A stretch of DNA of 28,992 bases from JAFGED01 sp964551295 (lineage in GTDB: Bacteria; Chloroflexota; Anaerolineae; B4-G1). Both the position numbers and the translations under genes were made by a program. Below the pieces are notes generated by a model that did no database searches, had not been told where the DNA came from, and saw only the letters and a program-made list of their open reading frames with translations. Positions 6,225 to 15,460 of the stretch are shown piece after piece (the stretch's first letter is position 1; every line of letters starts with the position of its first letter). The stretch covers positions 1 through 28,992 of the forward strand of contig CAZKDJ010000034.1 of NCBI GenBank assembly GCA_964551295.1. Reading direction: 5' to 3'.

Positions 6225-6255
6225 AACAGGGGCGCAGCACTGCTGCGCCCCTGTT
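6225..6255 (-). terminator. Perfect palindromic hairpin after the pectate lyase gene
   Basis: 15-bp perfect arms AACAGGGGCGCAGCA and TGCTGCGCCCCTGTT around a single C, starting 36 bp after the lyase stop codon. It can act as a terminator for the minus-strand gene. The GCA-C-TGC centre also occurs in the palindrome at 21916-21946. Confidence 0.6.
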
Positions 6256-6290
6256 CTATCGAACGGATGTCGTCCGCGTGTGACGTGTGA

Positions 6291-9200
6291 CTATTTCACG
6301 TTCCATACCAATGGATCGGCGACAATGCCCACGCCGGCATATTGCGTGACGATGGACTGCACCTGGAGCGTGCTGTGCAGCGTGTCGGTGTACGCATAGG
6401 GCGGCGTGAGTTCACACGTCGGTTCGGTGGCGTAACCGCCAACGTTCTCAAACAGGTTGTCGATGAGTTGCACTTCACCCAACAGAGTTGCGCTTTGGTC
6501 GGTCATTATGGCCGTCTTCAAGCCCGCGAAGTGATTGTTCTCGATGCGTGAGCAGGCCCCCATCCGTGAGCTGATACCTGTGTTGGCGTCAAGGACGTCG
6601 CCGGCGTCTGTGTTATTGAAATGGTTGTTGTAGGAATGGAGGGTGCCGAAGCGGTTGCTCGGCATGCGAGAGTTGACGTTGTAGAAATAGTTGTGATGGT
6701 ATGTGATGTGAAAGCTTCCCTCATCCTCTGCTGCGTTGCTGTCACTATGCCCGATGAGTGAACCCTTGAAGTGATCGTGGAACACCGTCCAGGACACAGT
6801 GACGTGATCCACGTCGTGGCTCATGTCCAGCAAGCCATCGTAGTAATCTTTATAGTGGTCAAGGTCGCTGGATAGGTCACAGTGGTCGATCCAGATGTGA
6901 TGGGTGTCGGGGCCTTGAATGTGGATGGCATCCCCGTCCCGATTTGCGGCCACCACGTGGGAGATATTGAGGTTGCGGATGATGACATTGCTGATGCCAC
7001 TGCCGATGCGCAGCTCGACGCCGACTAGCGCGCCGGAGGATCCAACCCCCACGATGGTCTTGTCGGATGCGATGTCGACAGAGTCGGTGGCGCTGATCGT
7101 ACCGTTGATCTGGATGATGTATGGATCGGTGCTTCCGGCGTACGTCTGCAAATCGCTGAGGGTGGTCACGGTCACCACTGTGCCGCCGGCTCCACCTGTC
7201 GTTGGCGTCGTCACGGTGGCATAGCCCACCATGCTGAAATCAGGTCTGGTGGGCGTCACCGCGCTGCCTCCCATGACAAGCGGCAGGTATATAAGGTGCG
7301 TGTTGAAGGTGGCGGTAACGGTCCTGCCCGCGTCCATCATCACAGTGCACGAGCCGGTGCCGTTGCACTCCTCGCCGCTCCAGCCGTCAAAGGTCGAGAG
7401 GGTGTTGGCCGTAGCTGTGAGCGTGACCATTGTGCCATGGTCAAAACTGGCCGTGCAGGTGACGGTGCTGCAGTTGTTGATCCCTGCCGGGTCGCTCAGG
7501 ACCGAGCCCATACCATTACCTGCCCGGTTCACCAACAGTACGTAGGTTTTCAGGTTGAACGTCGCTGTGACGTCTTTGGCCTCGTTCATCGTCAGAACGC
7601 AGGGATCGGTGCCGCTGCACGCGCCGCCCCAGCCGATAAACTCCGAATCGGTCACGCGTGCTGTGGCGGTCAGCGTGACGACCGTGCTGTCATCGAACCT
7701 GGCCATGCATGTGATACCACAGTCGATCCCGGGCGGATCGCTCTCGACCAAGCCACTGCCGTTGCCATCCTTGGTCACGGTAAGGAGTGGCCTTTCGTAG
7801 AAGCTAGCCGTGACGTTCTTGGCTGCATCCATGGTGACGACGCAGACGCCCGTGGTGTTGGTGCAGTCGCCGCTCCAGCCGGTAAAGGTCGAATACATGG
7901 CGGGTTCGGCCGTGAGGGTGACGACCGTGCTAACGGGGAAATCGGTCGTACACGTGATACCGCAGTCGATTCCCTCTGGATCGCTGGTGACCGTGCCGCT
8001 GCCGGTGCCAGCTTTGTTGACGACCAGCATGGGGTTGGTCTGCGACGAGAATACCGCTGTGACCGATTTGGCTGCGTCCATGGTGACGACGCAGTCGCCC
8101 GTGCCGGTGCAGGCGCCGAGCCAGCCGGCGAATTCGTGTGTACCTGTGGGCGTAGCGGTGAGCGTGACGACAGTGCCAGATTCGAGATCGGCCGTACACG
8201 TCGCACCGCAGTTGATGATGCCCGGCGGGTCGCTCGTGACCGAGCCGCTGCCGGTGCCCGTGCAACCGACGGCCAGGGTAAAGATTCGCAGGTCTGTCAC
8301 AACGACATCGTCGAAATCGACGTGGGCCTTGGACGAGCCGAGCCCAAACTCGCCTGCGCTGAAGGGAGCCCTCCCGTCGGCACCATCGTCGGTGACGGTG
8401 ATCACCGCCGTTCCATTGATAAACGCTCGCATCGTTGGAGAGGGATTCCCGGTGATTTCCAGCGTCGCCGTATACCACATCCCTGGTACATAGGTGTAGT
8501 CCGCCTTTCCCAGTGCGCTGCCGGAACTGCCAGAATACCGCTTCTTGATCTCTATATCGCCGTTGCTCCGCACGGCCATAAAGTAATGGTTGTCCTTATC
8601 CTGCCAGCGCCCGATGAGCATTGCATACGTGCCGTCGTACATCTTGACCCTGGCCTGGATCGAATAATCCGTCAAGCTGGCCGGGCCGGCGTAGGAGCGC
8701 GCGTCTTTGCCCATGTTGGTCTGCTGGTAGACATAGTTGTCGGTGGTTACTTCCCATTTGCCGGCTTGCACTATCCAGTCATCGGCATTTCTATCCTCAA
8801 AGTCGTCGCTGAAAAGCGTTATCGTCCCCTCGATGTCCGTGACGAGGATGTCGTCGAATTGGGCGGTGGCCTTGGACGAACCGAGCGCGCATGGACCTGC
8901 GAGGAAGGGATTGCCGCTTTCATCTGTGCGAGTCATCACGGCCACCCCATCGATGTAGGCGCGTAACGTGGGCGTGGTGCTTCCGGATACTTCCAGCGTG
9001 GCCGTGTACCATGTGTCTTTGGCCAGCCCCAGCGCTTCTTTATCGCCTATGGTGGAGGAATTGCCATTGACATACTTTCTGATCCTTACATCGCCGTCAC
9101 CCTCGATGCCCAGGTAGTAATAGTTCTTACTATTCTGCCAGCGCGCGATGATCGTAGGAAAGCCGCTGTCACTGGTGCTGCCCTCCGTCTTGAACTTGGC

Positions 9201-9500
9201 CTGAACGACGTAATCGGTCCAGGTGGACGAGCCAGGCACGGTGGTCTCGGTGATGTAGGAGCGCCTGGAGGTGGGACTGGTGCCGGTATAGACCACGTGG
9301 TAGTAAATGTTGTAATCTGGATCGGGGACCACTGACCAAGTGCCGGCCTGTTCCGTCCAGCCGTCGGCGTCTCCATCCTCAAAATCGTCGCTGAGCAGCA
9401 CCAGCGCCGCTTCGGCCTGTAGTTGGAAGGCCAAGATTAAAGCGCCAATTGCGAAAGCAGCAATGAGGAGCGGACAGATTGACAAAAGCGTGCGTTTCAT
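6291..9500 (-). CDS. Secreted multidomain pectate lyase (PL1-type catalytic domain)
   Basis: 1069-aa secreted protein. An N-terminal signal segment (about 1-32) is followed by two related concanavalin-like sandwich domains (about 36-222 and 230-405, each opening with SDDFED), four divergent InlB-type repeats of about 77 residues with paired cysteines (about 407-485, 491-567, 573-649, 654-733), a short IYLPLVMGG linker, and a polysaccharide lyase family 1 beta-helix domain (about 753-1069). In the latter WIDHCDLS (870-877), DGLLDMSHDVDHVTVSW and RMPSNR (945-950, with the catalytic Arg) are PL1 landmarks. It should cleave pectate by beta-elimination outside the cell, with the sandwich and repeat modules as likely binding or spacer parts. 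The start at 9500 follows AAGGAGG. The neighbouring AraC hybrid regulator may control it. Confidence 0.92.
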   Translation of the reverse strand: MKRTLLSICPLLIAAFAIGALILAFQLQAEAALVLLSDDFEDGDADGWTEQAGTWSVVPDPDYNIYYHVVYTGTSPTSRRSYITETTVPGSSTWTDYVVQAKFKTEGSTSDSGFPTIIARWQNSKNYYYLGIEGDGDVRIRKYVNGNSSTIGDKEALGLAKDTWYTATLEVSGSTTPTLRAYIDGVAVMTRTDESGNPFLAGPCALGSSKATAQFDDILVTDIEGTITLFSDDFEDRNADDWIVQAGKWEVTTDNYVYQQTNMGKDARSYAGPASLTDYSIQARVKMYDGTYAMLIGRWQDKDNHYFMAVRSNGDIEIKKRYSGSSGSALGKADYTYVPGMWYTATLEITGNPSPTMRAFINGTAVITVTDDGADGRAPFSAGEFGLGSSKAHVDFDDVVVTDLRIFTLAVGCTGTGSGSVTSDPPGIINCGATCTADLESGTVVTLTATPTGTHEFAGWLGACTGTGDCVVTMDAAKSVTAVFSSQTNPMLVVNKAGTGSGTVTSDPEGIDCGITCTTDFPVSTVVTLTAEPAMYSTFTGWSGDCTNTTGVCVVTMDAAKNVTASFYERPLLTVTKDGNGSGLVESDPPGIDCGITCMARFDDSTVVTLTATARVTDSEFIGWGGACSGTDPCVLTMNEAKDVTATFNLKTYVLLVNRAGNGMGSVLSDPAGINNCSTVTCTASFDHGTMVTLTATANTLSTFDGWSGEECNGTGSCTVMMDAGRTVTATFNTHLIYLPLVMGGSAVTPTRPDFSMVGYATVTTPTTGGAGGTVVTVTTLSDLQTYAGSTDPYIIQINGTISATDSVDIASDKTIVGVGSSGALVGVELRIGSGISNVIIRNLNISHVVAANRDGDAIHIQGPDTHHIWIDHCDLSSDLDHYKDYYDGLLDMSHDVDHVTVSWTVFHDHFKGSLIGHSDSNAAEDEGSFHITYHHNYFYNVNSRMPSNRFGTLHSYNNHFNNTDAGDVLDANTGISSRMGACSRIENNHFAGLKTAIMTDQSATLLGEVQLIDNLFENVGGYATEPTCELTPPYAYTDTLHSTLQVQSIVTQYAGVGIVADPLVWNVK

Positions 9501-9630
9501 GTGGGACCTCCTTGTCCTTATGGGGATTCTGTGGATGCATTTCGGTTGGTTGGGATTGCATCCAAATAGATTCAAGCGCACCGCAAAGCCGCTGTTAGCG
9601 GTACGCTAGCCCAACTACCACTGGCGCGTT

Positions 9631-9700
9631 GGTAAAATCTGTGGGGTGTGGGGCGGATGCGAAGCACCCGCCCCACACCCCATCTCCACAGCTTTTTACC
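9631..9700 (-). terminator. Long hairpin between hybrid regulator and pectate lyase
   Basis: 15-bp perfect stem TGGGGTGTGGGGCGG (9642-9656) with its complement (9668-9682) and an 11-nt loop, extended by an outer GGTAAAA/TTTTACC stem (9631-9637, 9694-9700). It lies 77 bp after the regulator stop codon and 130 bp before the lyase start, so the two genes are probably separate transcripts. Confidence 0.65.
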
Positions 9701-9777
9701 AGGCTCTTATCATTATAGCAGTTTGGATATGGAGATTGGCGTGCAACGTATGGACAAAACCGACGTAGGAAATGGGG

Positions 9778-12700
9778 CTATGGTACGAGGTTTTTGCGAA
9801 ACGCGCTGGGGGATAGATTGGTCACCTTGCGGAACACGCGGCTAAAGTAGAGCTGGTCCTTGAATCCGACTTTGGAGGCGATGGCCCCGATGGTGTTGTT
9901 GGTTTGACGCAGCAGTCGCTTGGCCTGTTCGATACGATACCGGTTCAGATAATCCCAGGGCGAAAGGCCCAATTCGCGGTGAAAGACGCGGCTGAGGTAA
10001 TCCTCGCTCGCGCCGATGGCGCCGGCGATCTCCCAGCGCGCCAGGGGACGGGTATAATTTTGGTGCAGGTAGGCCACGGCGCGCTTGACCAGGGCGCTGG
10101 TTTGTTGCGGGAGCGCGTCGTCGTCGAACAAGGCGCGATGCAGCGTGGCGACGATCTCTGCTTCGGACAAGATGCCCTTGCTCTGGAGCGTGACCAGCGC
10201 GTGTTTCTCGAGCCGTTTGACGTCCTCGAGGTTGAGCAGCCTGCCGCTCAGAATCACGACGGGCACCCGGCGCGTCTGTGGGTCGGCGCGCATGCGGTCG
10301 AGCAGGTCGAACCCGTCCAGACCAGGCATCATCAGGTCCAGGATGACGAGGCTGGGGATCTCTTGGGCCATCATCGCCAGAGCCGCTGCGCCATCGCTCG
10401 CCGTTCGAACCGGGCAGCCGGGCAGGCCTTGGGTCACGATATCGCGGTAGAGCTCGCGGGCACGAGCGTCGTCATCTACGATCAAAATCAAACCTGTAGA
10501 TACGGAGGGGGCGGCGGCGTCTATGACATCCAACAGCGTCTGAGCGCGCGCTGGCTTGACGGCAAAGCTGGTCAGGCCGGCGGTCAAATCTAGATGGCCT
10601 TTTTGTAGTTGACCATCATATAGGATAAAGGGCGACTGACTCAGACGGGGATGGTTGTGCAGCCGGCGTACGATGGCCCAGTCACCGGGACAGGCGCTGG
10701 TCAAGTCCCACGCAACCACAGCTGACTGGACGTTGGCGAGCACTTTGTCTAAATCGTCGCCGGCCTGCAAGCGGCTCATCTCGATGCCTCGGCGCTCGCT
10801 GAACTCGACGATCTCGGCGGCGGGACGCTCGGAGGCAGAGATCACCAACAGCACGGGCTGAGCCGGCTCGTGGAATTGGGGCATCGGCTCGCTCAGGCTG
10901 GGCAGCGGTAAGTAGATGTGAAAGGTGCTGCCCCGACCCGGCTGACTGTCCAGCGTCATCGAGCCGCTGTGCAGCGCCACGAGGCGGCGTGTGATGGAAA
11001 GTCCGAGTCCAACCCCGTCAAGCCGGCGGCGGCCAAGCTCGGCGGTCACGAAAGGCTCAAAGATACGTTCTTGTTGATCGGGCGGGATGCCGACACCGGT
11101 GTCCTCAACCCAGATGTGCAGGTGGGGCGGCGAGACCTGCGCGCCCAGCGTGACGTGTCCTTGTTCTGTGAATTCGACCGCGTTACTGAGCAGATTGAGC
11201 AGCATCTGGCGCAGCCGCACCGGGTCAGCCTGGATCAGGGGCAACCGCTTGGGCAGCTGCAGATGCCAGACGACGTTGCCATCGGTCACGGCGCGATCCG
11301 CCAGGCTGTGAAAGGCCTCTTCCAACAAGGGGCGGGGGTCGAGGGGCTCCAGGTACAGATCGAGTTCATCGATCTCGGCGCGGGAGAGGTCCAGCAGGTC
11401 GTTGATGACGCGCAGTTGATGTTCGGCACTGCGCTGAATGTGGTCCAGATCGCTCAGCAAGGCTGGCGGCGGAGTGATGCCGTACGGGTTGGGCGAGTCA
11501 AGAGCTTCCGTCGTATATCCAAGGATGATGTTCAGCGGCGTACGCATCTCGTGGCTCACGTTTGCCAGCAGGTGGGTCTTGATGCGATCGGCTTTTTCGG
11601 CGGCGGCCTGGGCCTCGCTGGCCGCTCGGAAGAGCAGCGCGCCTTTGAGCGCGCTGCTTATCGCGCCGCGCAGGACCTCATAGATCGTGCCGTCTCGCGG
11701 CCCAATCTCGAAGAGGACGAAGCCAATCTGCTCTTGTTCAAAGTAAAGCGGCTCGACGGCGAGGCTGTGACGACGGTGATGGGGCAGCAGACCTTTGGGT
11801 GCCAGTTGGCTGGAGGGGAACCGCCGTCCGTTCGGCTCAAGCCTCACGCGGTCCTGTTCGGTGTAGGCCAGGATCATCCTGGCCTGGTCGAGGGGCGATT
11901 TCGAGTCCTCGTACAGCGCCAGGTAGCAACTATCGATGCCTATTTGGGGTAGTTGCTCTGCCAGCATATCAGCCAGCTTGTCGATGTCGAACGTGGTGAT
12001 GAGCGCCTGGCTGATCTGGCGCAGCGAGTCGGAGTGTTTTTCGGCTTGCCATTCCTCGTACGCCTGCGCCTGCTGTGCTGCTTCTCCAATTAGCACGTGC
12101 GCCTGCCCAAAGAGATTCTCGGCCTGTAACCGCTTCGGCGTATCCAGGTAAGGCAACGCTTTGCTGCGCAAGATGGCGATGAACGCGTGACAGGCAGCCA
12201 CGTTGCCCCCGGCCGTCACTGCTTGCTGCAAGACGTTCTCCAGTGTAGGCACAAAGAGGCCGTGCGCGTCGCCCGTCATCTCAGCGTAGAAAGTTGTGAT
12301 CAAGTCCTCGATCCGCTCGGCGATTTCCCCACAGGCTTCCAATGCCGGCAGGCTTTCGGCCAGAATGTCGTTTCGTCGCGCAGCGAGTCCCTGATCGGGC
12401 TTTGTCCCCATCGGCCTTTCTTGGGCCAGCGCGGCAGAGCGGGATGGGCAGCCGCAAGATTGACGCACCATCAGCTTGGACTGGAGCATGGTCAGCTCGG
12501 GTACCTTTTCGCCCGCCAGCTTGGCCAATAGTATCTCGACGGCCCGTTCGCCCTGTTCGTAAAACGGCAGCGCCACCGACGTCAGGGGCGGCGTCGTCAG
12601 TTGACTTTCCCTCGAATCGTTAAAGCCCACCGCGGCCACGTCGCCGGGTACCCGTATTCCGCGCGCTTGCAGTGTTTGAAGTGCGCCGTAGGCCAGCCGG

Positions 12701-13386
12701 TCGCTCGCCGCCACCACTGCGTCAAAATCGGTGCGCGGGCGCAGTCCCCGCTCATCCAACAGCATCCGGGCGGCTTTTGCGCCCGCCTTCCAATCGACCG
12801 GTGGGGTCACCAGCGCTGCGTCGAAAGGGATGCCCCGTTCCTGCAATACGTCCAAGTAGGCGTGATACCGCTCTTGGGCGTAGTAGTGGTTTTCCGGCCC
12901 ACGGACGAACGCCAGGCGACGACAATCGTGCACCTCGATCATGTGGATGACCAGGGCGCGCATGCCTGCATAACTATCGATGGACACCGTCGGGCATCGC
13001 TCCATCGGTAGTGTGATGCTGACTATCGGCAGGGGGTGATAACGGAGGTGAAAGCGTGCGACCTCTTCGTCTTTGAGCGTCCCGCCCACCGAGGAAGCCC
13101 AACTCACCAGGCCATCCAGGACCTGGTGACTGGCCAAGTCGTAGACCACGTTAGCTGGCGAGGAAAATCCCGCGGCATCGCGCAGTTGATCTCCGGCGAA
13201 GCAGATCAGGTTGGCGCCGCGCTTCTCAGCCGCGTCGACCACGCCTCTCCAGTATGCCTCGCTGACGTTATTGCCGATCCTGGGGGCCAGATAGCCGATG
13301 GTGGGACGTGTATTTTGTGTCTCGATGTGGCGATTGCTGGAGGAGGTTGAGGGGCTTTTTTCAGAGGTCATACGTCCATGACACAT
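9778..13386 (-). CDS. Soluble hybrid regulator: LacI-type sensor, histidine kinase, receivers, AraC HTH
   Basis: 1202-aa single-chain signalling protein with no signal peptide or membrane segment. Order: LacI/PBP1-like ligand domain (about 27-310, ending QSCGCPS), helical plus GAF-like region (about 330-590), HisKA with phospho-acceptor H612 in SHEMRTPLN, HATPase with N box (LLNLLSNAVEF), DTGVGIPP and GVGLGLS (about 715-830), a receiver-like domain lacking the usual acidic site (about 843-958), a complete receiver with D1017 (VILDLMMPG), and an AraC-type double HTH (about 1095-1198). Such fusions work like hybrid two-component systems, but here sensing should be of a cytoplasmic sugar. The adjacent pectate lyase suggests pectin-derived ligands. 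GTG/ATG alternatives exist; ATG 13386 or 13371 is possible. Confidence 0.9.
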   Translation of the reverse strand: MCHGRMTSEKSPSTSSSNRHIETQNTRPTIGYLAPRIGNNVSEAYWRGVVDAAEKRGANLICFAGDQLRDAAGFSSPANVVYDLASHQVLDGLVSWASSVGGTLKDEEVARFHLRYHPLPIVSITLPMERCPTVSIDSYAGMRALVIHMIEVHDCRRLAFVRGPENHYYAQERYHAYLDVLQERGIPFDAALVTPPVDWKAGAKAARMLLDERGLRPRTDFDAVVAASDRLAYGALQTLQARGIRVPGDVAAVGFNDSRESQLTTPPLTSVALPFYEQGERAVEILLAKLAGEKVPELTMLQSKLMVRQSCGCPSRSAALAQERPMGTKPDQGLAARRNDILAESLPALEACGEIAERIEDLITTFYAEMTGDAHGLFVPTLENVLQQAVTAGGNVAACHAFIAILRSKALPYLDTPKRLQAENLFGQAHVLIGEAAQQAQAYEEWQAEKHSDSLRQISQALITTFDIDKLADMLAEQLPQIGIDSCYLALYEDSKSPLDQARMILAYTEQDRVRLEPNGRRFPSSQLAPKGLLPHHRRHSLAVEPLYFEQEQIGFVLFEIGPRDGTIYEVLRGAISSALKGALLFRAASEAQAAAEKADRIKTHLLANVSHEMRTPLNIILGYTTEALDSPNPYGITPPPALLSDLDHIQRSAEHQLRVINDLLDLSRAEIDELDLYLEPLDPRPLLEEAFHSLADRAVTDGNVVWHLQLPKRLPLIQADPVRLRQMLLNLLSNAVEFTEQGHVTLGAQVSPPHLHIWVEDTGVGIPPDQQERIFEPFVTAELGRRRLDGVGLGLSITRRLVALHSGSMTLDSQPGRGSTFHIYLPLPSLSEPMPQFHEPAQPVLLVISASERPAAEIVEFSERRGIEMSRLQAGDDLDKVLANVQSAVVAWDLTSACPGDWAIVRRLHNHPRLSQSPFILYDGQLQKGHLDLTAGLTSFAVKPARAQTLLDVIDAAAPSVSTGLILIVDDDARARELYRDIVTQGLPGCPVRTASDGAAALAMMAQEIPSLVILDLMMPGLDGFDLLDRMRADPQTRRVPVVILSGRLLNLEDVKRLEKHALVTLQSKGILSEAEIVATLHRALFDDDALPQQTSALVKRAVAYLHQNYTRPLARWEIAGAIGASEDYLSRVFHRELGLSPWDYLNRYRIEQAKRLLRQTNNTIGAIASKVGFKDQLYFSRVFRKVTNLSPSAFRKNLVP

Positions 13387-13438
13387 CAGGTAGTCTATTT
13401 CTTCAACAGCTTGTTTTCAAAGCTACGCTTCAATGACA

Positions 13439-13467
13439 AACCCCCAGACGGGTGTTTGTCTGGGGGT
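13439..13467 (-). terminator. Rho-independent terminator of tRNA-Leu
   Basis: Minus strand CCCCCAGAC-AAACACCC-GTCTGGGGG, a 9-bp perfect stem and 8-nt loop followed by TTTGTCATT, immediately after the tRNA 3' end. Confidence 0.85.
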
Positions 13468-13471
13468 TGGA

Positions 13472-13556
13472 TGCCGAAGGTGGGAATTGAACCCACATGG
13501 GCACAAGGCCCACCACGCCCTGAACGTGGCGCGTCTGCCTGTTCCGCCACTTCGGC
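13472..13556 (-). tRNA. tRNA-Leu, anticodon CAG
   Basis: 85-nt class II tRNA. Acceptor stem GCCGAAG / CUUCGGC with discriminator A; anticodon stem CCACG/CGUGG with loop UUCAGGG, giving anticodon CAG (reads CUG); long variable arm (UGGGCCUUGUGCCCA) as expected for leucine; T arm GUGGG-UUCAAUU-CCCAC. CCA is not encoded. It has its own promoter and terminator. Confidence 0.95.
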
Positions 13557-13559
13557 CTA

Positions 13560-13597
13560 TACACACTTTAGTGTGTACACACGTGCTAGCGTGTACG
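13560..13597. repeat. Two palindromes in the tRNA-Leu leader
   Basis: TACACACT-TT-AGTGTGTA (13560-13577, perfect) and GTACACAC-GTGCTA-GCGTGTAC (13576-13597, one mismatch) sit between the promoter and the mature tRNA. They could be leader structures for RNase processing or a protein-binding site. Confidence 0.4.
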
Positions 13598-13605
13598 CAG
13601 TCGGT

Positions 13606-13633
13606 ATTTTACATTAAACGTTCGGGTTGTCAA
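13606..13633 (-). promoter_or_regulatory. Promoter of tRNA-Leu
   Basis: Minus strand -35 TTGACA (13633-13628), 16-bp spacer, -10 TAAAAT (13611-13606), about 50 bp upstream of the mature tRNA 5' end. Confidence 0.75.
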
Positions 13634-13687
13634 GAAAGCGTGAACAACCACGCATTGACTTTGGGGGTCTCTCAAAGGTAAACGCTG

Positions 13688-15367
13688 TTACGGGAGACCG
13701 ATCTCTGACTCGCTGACAAAGACGCGGCGGGGCACGATCCACCAGCCGGAGATGGTGCGGTAGCGGTCGGATGGGTGTACGAGGGGGCCGATCTGCACGT
13801 CGCGGATGCGTTCGCCGACACCGTAGGTGTAGATCGGCACGTAGAGTGGCAAGGATGGAACTTGTTCGGCAAAGACCTCCTGGAACTCGTGGTAGAGCTG
13901 GAGGCGTCTTTCAGGGTTGGTGGTGACGCGGGCTCGTTCGATGACCTCGCTCATGTGACGGTGATTGAACCCGGTATAGTTTTGGCCGGTTTCGATCTGT
14001 TCCTGATGCCAGAAGGGATAGGGATCTGGGTCTCCGGGGATGGCAAGATGGACGAGGATAGCGTCAAAGTCTCGCCTCTCCAGCGCCTCGCGCATTTCTG
14101 ATGGCGAGGCGGTTTCGACCGTGACCCCGGCTCCGACGACCTCCCACTGCTCGGCCAGCATCTGCGCTACCCCTACGCGCTCTGGTTCACTTGAGGTGAG
14201 CAGTGTGAATTCCAGGGGCTGGTTATCTTTGCGTCGTGTGGTGACACCCATTCGCGGCAACATCCATCCGGCTTCCTCCAGAAGAGCCGTGGCCTGGCCG
14301 CCGTCCTGATCGTAGCGTCGAAGGGTGTCTTTGTACGCCCACGTGCCGGGGATCAGGGGGCTGTAGGTCACCAGAGCCTGTCCTTCCAGCACCTGGTCTA
14401 TGATTTTCTGCTGATTAACGGCGTACATGAGGGCCTGGCGTACCTCTACTTCCTTGAAGAACGGTAGGTCGTCACGGTCCTGGTTGAGAATGACGATCCC
14501 ATATTCGGCAGTTTGTGCGGAAAACAGGTTGAGTGTAGGAAGGGCTTTTGCGCGTGACAACTCGCTTGCGGGAATGCTGGCGATGCCCTCTACATCTCCT
14601 TCTTCGTAGGCGTTGATGACTGTCTGATGGGTGGGGTAGAAGCGCAATTGGATGCGACCCAGATGGGGTTGTGGGCCGGCGTAGTTGGGCGATGGCTTCA
14701 ATATCATGGAGGTGATTGTCCCCTCCTCGACTTCCAGTTCCTCAAGTTGGAAGGGGCCGCTACCAATTGGCTTGAGGTTGAACGGTGCCGTCGGCAGGTT
14801 GGCGGCGCGAGTCCCCAGCAGCAGGTGAGCGGGCAGGATGCCGAATGTCGTATAGTCGAGGAAAGGGGCGTAGGGCTCCGGCAGGGTGAAGCGCACCGTA
14901 TACAGGTTCACTCGCTCCACCCGGACGGCTCGCCAGACGTTGGCGCCCAATTCAGGCGGGCCGGGGAACTTGGAGTCTTGGAGCAGACCTATGGTAAAGA
15001 TCACATCGTCGGCGGTGACGGGGGTGCCATCGTGCCAGCGGGCGTTGCGGCGGAGGTGAAAGACGTAGGTCAGACCGTCGACGGAGGGAGTATCCCAGCG
15101 AGCGAGGTCGGGCTCTACCTCTCCGTCTGCGTTCATCCGTGTCAGGCCGTTGAACAGTAGGGCGCAGACGTCACGATCGACGTCGTTATATCCACTCAGC
15201 AGCGGGTTCAAATAGTGCGGGAAACCGGCGATGCCTTCGACGTACGTACCGCCATAGCCGGGGCGCAGCACGGTGGTATAGTTGAGGGCCAGGTAGGCGA
15301 GCAGAATGCTCACCAACACAACACCGAGGAGAATGAGGAGAATTTGCCAGCGGATATGACGGGTCAC
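13688..15367 (-). CDS. ABC transporter substrate-binding protein, peptide type (SBP_bac_5)
   Basis: 559-aa family 5 extracellular solute-binding protein. An N-terminal hydrophobic segment (about 7-30, ILLILLGVVLVSILLAYLAL) without a lipobox cysteine suggests an uncleaved membrane anchor. The mature part has the family landmarks: FPHYLNPLLSGYNDVDRDV, LLFNGLTRM, YVFHLRRNARWHDGTPVTADDV, VRQALMYAVNQQKI and a C-terminal SLPLYVPIYTYGV. It probably captures oligopeptides or similar nutrients for an ABC importer; no permease or ATPase gene is adjacent, so the partner must lie elsewhere. The start is GTG 15367 with GGAAGG about ten bases upstream. It lies 93 bp downstream of secG and ends before the tRNA promoter. 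Confidence 0.9.
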   Translation of the reverse strand: MTRHIRWQILLILLGVVLVSILLAYLALNYTTVLRPGYGGTYVEGIAGFPHYLNPLLSGYNDVDRDVCALLFNGLTRMNADGEVEPDLARWDTPSVDGLTYVFHLRRNARWHDGTPVTADDVIFTIGLLQDSKFPGPPELGANVWRAVRVERVNLYTVRFTLPEPYAPFLDYTTFGILPAHLLLGTRAANLPTAPFNLKPIGSGPFQLEELEVEEGTITSMILKPSPNYAGPQPHLGRIQLRFYPTHQTVINAYEEGDVEGIASIPASELSRAKALPTLNLFSAQTAEYGIVILNQDRDDLPFFKEVEVRQALMYAVNQQKIIDQVLEGQALVTYSPLIPGTWAYKDTLRRYDQDGGQATALLEEAGWMLPRMGVTTRRKDNQPLEFTLLTSSEPERVGVAQMLAEQWEVVGAGVTVETASPSEMREALERRDFDAILVHLAIPGDPDPYPFWHQEQIETGQNYTGFNHRHMSEVIERARVTTNPERRLQLYHEFQEVFAEQVPSLPLYVPIYTYGVGERIRDVQIGPLVHPSDRYRTISGWWIVPRRVFVSESEIGLP

Positions 15368-15406
15368 GCTTCAATGACCTTCCGGCGTCTGCGACTCTGA
15401 TGAATC

Positions 15407-15440
15407 AAGGGTGCTCCTGGAATACCTTCAAGGCACCCTT
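15407..15440 (-). terminator. Hairpin after secG
   Basis: AAGGGTGC / GCACCCTT, an 8-bp perfect stem with an 18-nt loop, 21 bp after the secG stop codon and 40 bp before the substrate-binding protein start. No U-tract, so a weak terminator or attenuator. Confidence 0.45.
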
Positions 15441-15460
15441 CGCGCTAATGCGTCGCACAA

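Noticed and set aside
7260..8280. Four similar DNA blocks of about 235 bp
   Set aside because: They encode the four InlB-type protein repeats; not a mobile repeat or CRISPR array.
7296..8966. 556-codon plus-strand open frame
   Set aside because: Lies antisense to the InlB repeats and sandwich domains of the pectate lyase; its sequence is a codon-periodicity shadow without a ribosome site or recognisable motif.
10918..11952. 344-codon plus-strand open frame
   Set aside because: Antisense to the kinase part of the hybrid regulator; shadow of conserved HATPase codons.
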